Assembly (NCBI GenBank): GCA_900767695.1
Contig: CAAGAC010000130.1
Location: 1 to 19,873, forward strand
Direction: 5' to 3'
Length of the DNA stretch: 19,873 nt
From: an uncultured Succinivibrio sp.
Lineage (GTDB): Bacteria > Pseudomonadota > Gammaproteobacteria > Enterobacterales > Succinivibrionaceae
This document shows positions 1 to 4,991 of this stretch, piece by piece; within the stretch, counting starts at the first letter, position 1, and the number at the start of each line of letters is the position of its first letter. A program made the position numbers and the translations under genes. The notes beneath the pieces are model-generated. The model did not search any database. It was not told the origin of the DNA and was given only the letters and a program-made list of their open reading frames with translations.

Positions 1-21
1 AGACGTGTGCTCTTCCGATCT
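1..21. other. Illumina TruSeq adapter remnant
   Basis: The first 21 bases equal the 3' end of the Illumina TruSeq read-2 adapter (ending GCTCTTCCGATCT) and are not genomic. Genomic sequence begins at about position 22. The GTG at 7 that would open a reading frame lies inside the adapter, so it is not a real start codon. Confidence 0.95.
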
Positions 22-759
22 GCCCAGAGCTATCCCGACTTCCTCATCGCCCACTGCAAGGCGTCGCACAATCTGAGCGATCCCGGCGACAGGGCCCGCT
101 TCCTCTCGGAGGTGAGCTCGCTCATCCGCGCGATCCCGCTCAAGGCCCTCTCCGAGGTCTGCATGCAGCAGCTCTCAAGGGATCAGGGCATAAGCTCCGC
201 GCGCGTCGAGGAGATGGTCGGGGCGGCCGCGGCGCCCGACGAGGGCTCCGAGGGATCAAGGCGCGAGGAGCGCGGCGATCCGCTGCTCACGACCCCGATG
301 CGCAGGTTCATCGCCTTCTGCCTCCAGCACCCGATGGCGGTCGCAAGGGCCTGCGACGAGTTCAAGCTCTCCGAGTTCATCCGCCTGTGCTCCCTTCTCA
401 AGATCCCGGGAAGCGATCAGGCGCGCGCGCTCGTCGAGAGCATCGGCACGGTCAACAGCGCCAAGGGCGGCTCGCCCACGGCGCTAACCACCGCCGTGCT
501 GCTTGCGCGCCAGGAGGATCCGCGCGTGCGCGGCTACTACGACCGCCTTGCAAACGCCGAGCTAGGCATGGGGGACAACGGCTCGATGGAGCAGCAACTG
601 CGCTGCCTTGCCCGGCTCCTCCCCGAGGTTCTGGAAAAGCCCTTCCGAGACCGCGCCGACAGGCTTTCAGCCTCCGAGGAGTCGCTCAACAAGAGCGGGC
701 TTTACGAGTCGGCGGTGATCTCGCGCGAGCTTGGGCGCCGCGCCCGCAGGCAGGGATGA
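22..759 (+). CDS. dnaG: DNA primase, C-terminal part (5' truncated)
   Basis: This is the last ~245 residues of a DnaG-type primase, which makes RNA primers at the replication fork and binds the DnaB helicase through its C-terminal domain. The match is by reading against E. coli DnaG. The segment 'LSDPGDRARFLSEVSSLI' corresponds to the 'LTTPDGKARLSTLALPLI' region, 'TTPMRRFIAFCLQHP' to 'TTMRILIGLLVQNP' at the start of the helicase-binding domain, and the last residues 'ESAVISRELGRR' to the closing 'LWTLNQELAKK'. The zinc-binding and TOPRIM domains lie off the left edge. A Gly/Ser/Glu/Arg linker separates the two helical parts. In many gammaproteobacteria rpoD follows dnaG; here a maf gene follows after 54 nt. 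Divergence from E. coli is considerable, so the call rests on order and spacing of motifs. Confidence 0.75.
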   Translation, partial: AQSYPDFLIAHCKASHNLSDPGDRARFLSEVSSLIRAIPLKALSEVCMQQLSRDQGISSARVEEMVGAAAAPDEGSEGSRREERGDPLLTTPMRRFIAFCLQHPMAVARACDEFKLSEFIRLCSLLKIPGSDQARALVESIGTVNSAKGGSPTALTTAVLLARQEDPRVRGYYDRLANAELGMGDNGSMEQQLRCLARLLPEVLEKPFRDRADRLSASEESLNKSGLYESAVISRELGRRARRQG

Positions 760-813
760 GAAACAAGGATTTCACAAGGCGCGGCGCCGCCGCGCCCCAA
801 GGCTGGATGAGAC

Positions 814-3036
814 ATGAGCGAGAAGGATTCAGGCGCCCGGGGGCGCATGACTGACGAGGAGCTTGCCGCGCTCCAGGTGCGGCTTGGGCAGGATCTTCAG
901 GCGAGGTTCGGAGAGTCGATGGAGGCCTTCAGGAAGTACCTCCCCGACGTCTACGAGTCGTTCAAGGACTACCGTCCGAGGAAGGCGCTGCAGTTCTTCT
1001 GCGCCGAGAACGGCGAGCCCAACCTGATGTTCCCCGACGAGGGGAACCGGGTGTTCTACGACACCGACGAGCCTGCCGAGAGGACGGGGCGCGAGGTGCA
1101 GGAGGTGCTCGACTCTGAAAAGCTCCTGGGCACGGTCGGGGTCAGGCAGTACGATCCCTACGGCCAGATCTCCATCCGCTACGCCAACGCGATGCTCGAA
1201 GCCTCCGAGAAGATTGTCAACTCGCAGCCAAAGCTCGTCTACACGCCATCCGAGTTGGGCGGCGTGCCGAACTTCATCCTGCTGGGGATCGGGCTTGGCT
1301 ACCCGCTTCCCGAGATCCTAAGCCGCGTCGAGGTCGGCAGCCTCATCGCGATTGAGCCTGATCCCGACATCTTCTACGCGTCTCTCTACGCCTGCGACTG
1401 GGCCGGCCTGCTTGAGTTCTTTGCAAAAAACGGCACGTCGCTCAAGCTGATAGTGGGCAAGAGCGGCGACGAGCTCGAGTCGGTGCTCAAGGAGTACTAC
1501 ATGGCCCACGGCGAGTTCCTCACCTGCTTCAAGGTGACCTACGTCCACTACGCCACGCCCGAGATCAAGCGGGATGCCGACTACGTCGCGCGCAAGTTCA
1601 GCGCCCTCCACGACTCGATGGGCTTCTTCGACGACCACCTCTTCGGGACGTCGCACGGATTCCAGTCGATGATCATGGGCAAGCACTTCGTGCGCCGCGA
1701 TGTTGAACTTCCCGTGAAGTACCGCCGCTGGCCGGTCTTCGTGGTGGGTAACGGCCCGTCGCTCGACCACGACATCCCCTTCCTTCGCAAAAACCAGGAC
1801 AAGGCGGTGATCATCGCCTGCGGCACCGCGCTCGACACGCTCTACCACGCCGGCATCAAGCCCGACTTCTATGCCGCGACCGAGCGCACGCCCGAGATCT
1901 CCGAGACCATCGACGCGATCCCCGATCAGGAGTTCAAGGACTCGCTGACGCTCATCGCAGGCGACGTCATCCACCCCAAGACCTCCTCGCGCTTCAGGCG
2001 CACCGCGCTTTTTGGCAAGCCCGACGAGCCCTTCTTCTGGTTCTGCGCGGCGCACCAGGACCTCATCCCGCTCCTGCGCCCCATAGACGTGATGAACCCC
2101 TTCGTCGGCAACCTGGGAGTTGCCAGCATCTTCGGGTTTGGCTTCACCGAGTCCTACCTCTTCGGACTCGACTGCGGCCGCAAGATCTCCGAAGGAAAGG
2201 CCATGCACTCGAAGTACAGCGCGGTCTACGGGGCGGCCGGCGTTTCCGACAAGGGCGGCAACTACGCCGTATCAAGCAGGAACGCGGTGGAGGGCAACTT
2301 CGGCGGGAAGGTCGAGAGCGGCAGAATGTTCAGGCTCTCGCTGCAGTTCATCGAGCTTGTCATAAGGGAGCACCGCTTCTTCCGGGAGGACAATTTCGTG
2401 ATCCGCAACTGCTCGGACGGCGTGAGGATAGAGGGAACGCTGGGCGTGAGATCCGAGGATCTCGACTTCAGATGCCGCGCAGATCTGCCCAAGCAGGAGC
2501 TCATGGACTTCATCGAGAACCGCCTCACGGCCGGGGTGGATCTCGATGAGGAGGGCGCGCGCAGGCTCCTCTCTCCCGAGGTGTTCGGCAGGATCCAGGA
2601 CAGGATCCTCTCGCTGCTCGAACGCAGGCCCGAGAGCCGCATGGCGTGCGTCAGCCGCATGATGCAGGTGACCGAGTACATCTCCCAGCTGATCAGGCGC
2701 CTTGAGACAGCGGGGTACGGCAGCTTCAACCAGGGCAACGCCCAGATCGCCTTCATGATCATGGTGCTGACGCTTTTCCACATCAAGGATGACAGGCGGA
2801 GCGTGGATCTCGCGTGGGACGGGCTGGTCAAGTACTACCGCTGGTTCCTCGAGGACTCCAAGAAGCTCTTCGGGTGCATGCCCGACTACGTGCTCGGAGA
2901 GCACTACCACTTCATGGACGGCAGGGTGGGCTGGCCCCACGAGGACTCCGAGCCACCCAAGGCTCCTCCCTACCCCCATCTCTTCAGGAAAGAGTTCAAC
3001 GATCCTTTAAAGAAGTTTGTAAAGCGATACGAATGA
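814..3036 (+). CDS. Maf-family motility accessory factor (putative flagellin glycosyltransferase)
   Basis: This 740-residue protein belongs to the Maf / DUF115 (6-hydroxymethylpterin pyrophosphokinase MptE-like) family. Several members transfer nonulosonic acids (pseudaminic or legionaminic acid) to flagellin Ser/Thr in the cytoplasm before export. The N-terminal part has the family pattern 'LLGIGLGYPLPEI...IAIEPDPDIFYASL' at about residues 155-190. The central domain carries 'VVGNGPSLD' (310-318), the nucleotide-sugar-binding signature, and 'NPFVGNLGVASIFGFGF...GLDCGRK' near 429-455. There is no signal peptide or membrane segment. The ATG at 814 has a weak upstream GGATGAG; a second in-frame ATG at 847 would shorten the protein by 11 residues. 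The gene lies 54 nt after dnaG and may be read through from it. A flagellin at 9213-10190 is the likely substrate. The donor sugar cannot be told from the sequence. Confidence 0.85.
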   Translation: MSEKDSGARGRMTDEELAALQVRLGQDLQARFGESMEAFRKYLPDVYESFKDYRPRKALQFFCAENGEPNLMFPDEGNRVFYDTDEPAERTGREVQEVLDSEKLLGTVGVRQYDPYGQISIRYANAMLEASEKIVNSQPKLVYTPSELGGVPNFILLGIGLGYPLPEILSRVEVGSLIAIEPDPDIFYASLYACDWAGLLEFFAKNGTSLKLIVGKSGDELESVLKEYYMAHGEFLTCFKVTYVHYATPEIKRDADYVARKFSALHDSMGFFDDHLFGTSHGFQSMIMGKHFVRRDVELPVKYRRWPVFVVGNGPSLDHDIPFLRKNQDKAVIIACGTALDTLYHAGIKPDFYAATERTPEISETIDAIPDQEFKDSLTLIAGDVIHPKTSSRFRRTALFGKPDEPFFWFCAAHQDLIPLLRPIDVMNPFVGNLGVASIFGFGFTESYLFGLDCGRKISEGKAMHSKYSAVYGAAGVSDKGGNYAVSSRNAVEGNFGGKVESGRMFRLSLQFIELVIREHRFFREDNFVIRNCSDGVRIEGTLGVRSEDLDFRCRADLPKQELMDFIENRLTAGVDLDEEGARRLLSPEVFGRIQDRILSLLERRPESRMACVSRMMQVTEYISQLIRRLETAGYGSFNQGNAQIAFMIMVLTLFHIKDDRRSVDLAWDGLVKYYRWFLEDSKKLFGCMPDYVLGEHYHFMDGRVGWPHEDSEPPKAPPYPHLFRKEFNDPLKKFVKRYE

Positions 3037-3091
3037 TGCCTGATGGCGGCGCAGGCGGCGCCTGCCGCGCCGCTGCGCGCCCGCCCCAGGC

Positions 3092-3120
3092 TTGATCTTG
3101 ACGCGTGCAGACTATATGAT
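3092..3120 (+). promoter_or_regulatory. Promoter of tRNA-Ile2 (sigma-70 type)
   Basis: TTGATC (3092-3097) and TATGAT (3115-3120) are separated by exactly 17 nt and sit 10 nt upstream of the mature tRNA 5' end. This is a good sigma-70 match at the expected place for a tRNA gene. Confidence 0.65.
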
Positions 3121-3130
3121 GTTCTGCCGT

Positions 3131-3207
3131 GGCCCTTTAGCTCAGTTGGTTAGAGCAGGCGACTCATAATCGCTTGGTCCCCCGTTCGAGCCGGGGAAGG
3201 GCCACCA
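3131..3207 (+). tRNA. ileX: tRNA-Ile2 (CAU anticodon, lysidine type)
   Basis: A full cloverleaf of 77 nt with encoded CCA. The acceptor GGCCCTT pairs with AAGGGCC, and the anticodon loop CTCATAA gives anticodon CAT. CAT is shared by initiator Met, elongator Met and Ile2. The body matches what I recall of E. coli ileX, including the GGCCC acceptor start and the anticodon-arm segment GGCGACTCATAATCGCTTGG, and not the elongator Met arm (ATCACTCATAATGAT). I therefore read it as the minor tRNA-Ile that decodes AUA after TilS converts C34 to lysidine. Automated tools often label such genes tRNA-Met. Confidence 0.88.
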
Positions 3208-3210
3208 CCT

Positions 3211-3233
3211 AGGGCGCCTTAAGGCGCTTTTTT
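3211..3233 (+). terminator. Intrinsic terminator of tRNA-Ile2
   Basis: GCGCC (3214-3218), loop TTAA, GGCGC (3223-3227), then six T residues, starting 4 nt after the tRNA CCA. The stem can be extended by G-T and A-T pairs. A classic rho-independent terminator. Confidence 0.8.
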
Positions 3234-3523
3234 CGTCCCCGCGCCAAAGCCCCCGGCGCAAGCCCTATCCAGCTTGTCTCCAAGACCTCAATGATGCCTT
3301 CAAGGCGCCGCGCGCCAGCGCAAACCGCGTCTGAATCGCTTTCCCCCGCCATCAGCGCAGGGCAGTGGAAAAGCTGTGGCAACGGCTCAGGGACGTTGTG
3401 GAAAACTGTGGTAAAAATTGCGAAAAAAGCGCATCAAAATCGCGCAGTCCCTTATGCATCAATAGATCCATGAAAACATTTGCTTGTGGGAAAACCGGGG
3501 AGATCACGGATTTTACATGCGCA

Positions 3524-3555
3524 AGAAGGGGACTGGCGCGAGCCAGCCCCCTTCT
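3524..3555. repeat. Strong hairpin with GCGA loop
   Basis: An 8-bp outer arm (3524-3531 with 3548-3555), one A-C mismatch, and a 5-bp inner arm CTGGC/GCCAG around the GNRA-type loop GCGA (3538-3541). No T-run follows on either strand. It lies 3' of the minus-strand small gene and may protect its mRNA end or act in termination. Confidence 0.6.
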
Positions 3556-3558
3556 CTT

Positions 3559-3590
3559 AAGCAAGGGAAGCGTTTGCGCTTCCCTTGCTT
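3559..3590. terminator. Perfect 14-bp hairpin downstream of the small minus-strand gene
   Basis: AAGCAAGGGAAGCG (3559-3572) and CGCTTCCCTTGCTT (3577-3590) are perfect reverse complements around the loop TTTG. It starts 13 nt past the stop codon of the minus-strand gene at 3603-3857. No U-tract follows, so intrinsic termination is uncertain, but this is the probable 3' end structure of that mRNA. Confidence 0.5.
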
Positions 3591-3602
3591 CAGCCTTGCG
3601 GA

Positions 3603-3857
3603 TCACTCATGGAAGCTGAACGCTGCCGTGTCCTCTTTTTTTGTCGAGAACCTTGCCTCCATGTCCTCGAGGCACTTCTTGAGGTAGGAGGTGATCTGCT
3701 CGACGTCCTCTGCGGTGTAGACGTAGTTGACGCGCGAGGAGAGGTTGCCGATCAGGCGGATCTGGTTTGCGGCATTGTCGACGCGCTTCTTGGCGATGCG
3801 CTTGAACTTCTCGTGCTTGGTTTCCTTGGGGGAGGAAACGATCTCGTCTTCTGCCAT
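3603..3857 (-). CDS. Small conserved-looking protein of unknown function
   Basis: An 84-residue, highly charged, predicted helical protein. The core 'RIAKKRVDNAANQIRLIG' followed by 'NLSSRVNYVYTAEDVEQI' resembles a widespread family of small bacterial proteins of the form 'R(V)...IRLLGN.SN...YEYT..DV..IF..L', which I recognise by pattern but for which I know no function. The start is placed at 3857 because AAGGAG sits 8 nt before that ATG. An ATG two codons upstream (3863) would be only 2 nt from the same ribosome site. The gene is alone on the minus strand, with a TTGACA-type promoter upstream and hairpins downstream. Surrounding DNA is more AT-rich than the rest of the window. Confidence 0.75.
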   Translation of the reverse strand: MAEDEIVSSPKETKHEKFKRIAKKRVDNAANQIRLIGNLSSRVNYVYTAEDVEQITSYLKKCLEDMEARFSTKKEDTAAFSFHE

Positions 3858-3899
3858 TTTCATATCTCCTTAGAAATAGATTTCAAATTTTCTATGTAT

Positions 3900-3927
3900 A
3901 GATTAAATTGCAAATCTGGATTGTCAA
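3900..3927 (-). promoter_or_regulatory. Candidate promoter of the small minus-strand gene
   Basis: On the minus strand a perfect TTGACA (plus-strand TGTCAA 3922-3927) is followed after 16 nt by TAATCT (plus-strand AGATTA 3900-3905), a weak -10. This would leave a leader of about 35 nt. AT-rich surroundings support a promoter here. Confidence 0.5.
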
Positions 3928-4003
3928 GAAAGGATCTGAGGTTTTCTTAAATTCTGAATATAGATGCCGAGATTTGACAGATTAAAAAGGCAAAAGGTAG
4001 ATA

Positions 4004-4070
4004 TGGCAATGCGCTGATACGTACGGAGGGAGTGCTAGCCTATTTGCATAGGTAGTATTGCCAATGCGCT
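4004..4070. repeat. Repeat-flanked hairpin element
   Basis: TGGCAAT (4004-4010) and ATTGCCA (4057-4063) form an outer inverted repeat. CAATGCGCT occurs as a direct repeat at 4007-4015 and 4062-4070. Between them CTA(G)CCTAT (4035-4043) pairs with ATAGGTAG (4048-4055) around TTGC. The nested symmetry suggests a structured RNA or a small mobile-element footprint; no function is recognised. Confidence 0.4.
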
Positions 4071-4204
4071 AAAAAAAGTCTGAGGAAGCAGCGATCCATC
4101 CCGCAGGCTGCCGAAAAACATTTTCAGGATCAGGACGCTGCATGCTGCGGCGGCAGGCTATACTTCATCGCAGTTGAGGGATTTGGTTTTTCCGGAGGCC
4201 GATC

Positions 4205-4228
4205 ATGGACGGAGACGAAGAGGAATAG
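4205..4228 (+). CDS. Possible micro-ORF, seven acidic residues (MDGDEEE)
   Basis: ATG at 4205 follows GGAGG (4194-4198) at ideal spacing. The frame encodes Met-Asp-Gly-Asp-Glu-Glu-Glu and stops at TAG 4226-4228. A perfect 8-bp hairpin begins at the very next base, and a terminator follows at 4298-4327. A TATACT at 4159-4164 could serve as -10. No plus-strand gene lies downstream for it to control, so it may be chance. Confidence 0.2.
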   Translation: MDGDEEE

Positions 4229-4248
4229 CCAAGGGGCCTGCCCCTTGG
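4229..4248 (+). repeat. Perfect 8-bp hairpin
   Basis: CCAAGGGG (4229-4236), loop CCTG, CCCCTTGG (4241-4248). It abuts the stop codon of the possible micro-ORF. No T-run follows. Confidence 0.5.
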
Positions 4249-4296
4249 GACGCGCCGCTCAGGCGCCGTTGAGATTGAATTTGACCTTTGGCCATC

Positions 4297-4327
4297 AAAA
4301 AAGGGATCCCCTGCGGGATCCCTTTTT
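4297..4327. terminator. Bidirectional intrinsic terminator
   Basis: AAAAAGGGATCCC (4298-4310), loop CTGC, GGGATCCCTTTTT (4315-4327). The A/T ends give a U-tract in both directions. It lies 19 nt past the stop of the minus-strand lipoprotein gene and would also end any plus-strand transcript from 4000-4250. Confidence 0.85.
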
Positions 4328-4345
4328 CAGGCCATTGACGCGGCG

Positions 4346-4870
4346 CTATTCGTCGGACGAGCCGACGCCTGCCTGGAACTTGCGGTAGGTTGCAGGGCAG
4401 GCCGAGGTCTTCTGGGCGGAGGCGGTGTGGTAGGCGCCGTTGCGCTTGATCTGAAGCTGCGCGCCGTTTGACGAGGTCACGATTCGCACCGCCTGCCCGA
4501 TCTTGTAGCTGCAGTTGAAGGGCACGTCCACGAGCATCGGCCCGTTCTCGGAATCGATCGAGATCCTGAGCCCCTCGGAGCGGTTGAGCGCCTTGCTTCC
4601 GAGGCTTCCTGCCGCTGCACCGAGGCCTGCGCCAACCAGCGTGCCGCTGGTGTGCTTGTTCAGGAGCTGCCCGAGGATGGCGCCGCCAACCGCGCCGATG
4701 ATGGTGTTGGTGCTCGAGTCGTACTGCTGGGAATCGAGCTCGACGACCTCGATCCCGGTGATCTTGCCAGTGTAGTAGGCGTTCGACGTGCCGGCAGTGC
4801 CGATTGGATTGGTGCAGCCGACGGCAAGGGCCGCCGCAGCGGCGATCACAATGATGGAACTGGTTCTCAT
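4346..4870 (-). CDS. Glycine-zipper outer-membrane lipoprotein (SlyB / 17-kDa antigen-like)
   Basis: A 174-residue lipoprotein. A short basic start and hydrophobic stretch end in a lipobox L-A-V-G-C with the lipidated Cys at 19. Residue +2 is Thr, not Asp, so Lol sorting to the outer membrane is expected. Residues 58-91 form a glycine-zipper double hairpin, with repeated small-residue patterns such as 'IIGAVGGAILG' and 'LVGAGLGAAAGSLG', typical of the SlyB / Rickettsia 17-kDa family. These proteins support envelope integrity and are often stress-induced. The C-terminal 75 residues resemble a beta-rich periplasmic part with two Cys (119 and 158 by my count) that could form a disulfide. GAGGAG precedes the ATG at 5 nt. 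A perfect hairpin lies in the leader, and the gene ends at a strong terminator. SlyB itself cannot be separated from paralogues. Confidence 0.82.
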   Translation of the reverse strand: MRTSSIIVIAAAAALAVGCTNPIGTAGTSNAYYTGKITGIEVVELDSQQYDSSTNTIIGAVGGAILGQLLNKHTSGTLVGAGLGAAAGSLGSKALNRSEGLRISIDSENGPMLVDVPFNCSYKIGQAVRIVTSSNGAQLQIKRNGAYHTASAQKTSACPATYRKFQAGVGSSDE

Positions 4871-4890
4871 AAAGGCTCCTCTGTTATAGC

Positions 4891-4910
4891 GGCGCCGCTA
4901 GGGCGGCGCC
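4891..4910 (-). promoter_or_regulatory. Leader hairpin of the lipoprotein gene
   Basis: GGCGCCGC (4891-4898), loop TAGG, GCGGCGCC (4903-4910): a perfect 8-bp stem in the 5' leader. It lies between the lipoprotein start at 4870 and a -10-like TATATT on the minus strand (plus-strand AATATA 4935-4940). Confidence 0.5.
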
Positions 4911-4934
4911 TCCATGGTCATTGGCTATTCCTAG

Positions 4935-4942
4935 AATATACT
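4935..4942. promoter_or_regulatory. Overlapping divergent -10 elements
   Basis: TATACT (4937-4942) reads toward the plus-strand methyltransferase operon. TATATT (plus AATATA 4935-4940) reads toward the minus-strand lipoprotein gene. Neither has a good -35 hexamer at 17 nt, so both are inferred from position and the -10 alone. Shared promoter DNA could couple the two transcripts. Confidence 0.4.
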
Positions 4943-4951
4943 ACATGCAGC

Positions 4952-4967
4952 CCGGGCCTTTGCCCGG
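4952..4967 (+). promoter_or_regulatory. Leader hairpin of the methyltransferase operon
   Basis: CCGGGC (4952-4957), loop CTTT, GCCCGG (4962-4967), starting about 10 nt after TATACT, that is, at the inferred transcript 5' end. Confidence 0.45.
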
Positions 4968-4991
4968 CGCAGTCAGGCATCGGAGGATCGC

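Larger units (their letters stand above)
3234..3602. other. Intergenic stretch with DnaA-box-like repeats and two hairpins
   Basis: I see no credible gene here; the short open frames lack ribosome sites and family character. Two things stand out. First, GTGGAAAAGCTGTGG (3364-3378) and GTGGAAAACTGTGG (3398-3411) form an imperfect direct repeat, with a further TGTGGGAAAA at 3485. The site 3397-3405 read on the minus strand is TTTTCCACA, which fits the DnaA-box consensus TTWTNCACA. Second, two strong hairpins end the interval at 3524-3555 and 3559-3590. Confidence 0.5.
3864..4297. other. AT-rich intergenic stretch with structured repeats
   Basis: No long gene is visible. The left third (3870-4000) is markedly AT-rich. 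It also holds a second TTGACA on the plus strand (3975-3980), pointing the other way from the small gene's promoter. A repeat-flanked structure lies at 4004-4070 and a micro-ORF with a hairpin at 4205-4248. Confidence 0.5.

Noticed and set aside
1318..2208. 296-codon minus-strand frame opposite maf
   Set aside because: Shadow of the maf gene, with the same biased composition.
3291..3687. Several short open frames between tRNA-Ile2 and the small minus-strand gene
   Set aside because: No ribosome sites, overlapping hairpins and repeats, no conserved-looking composition.
3131..3863. tRNA-Ile2 as an attachment site for an integrated element
   Set aside because: No integrase gene and no repeated tRNA 3' end were found downstream in the window.
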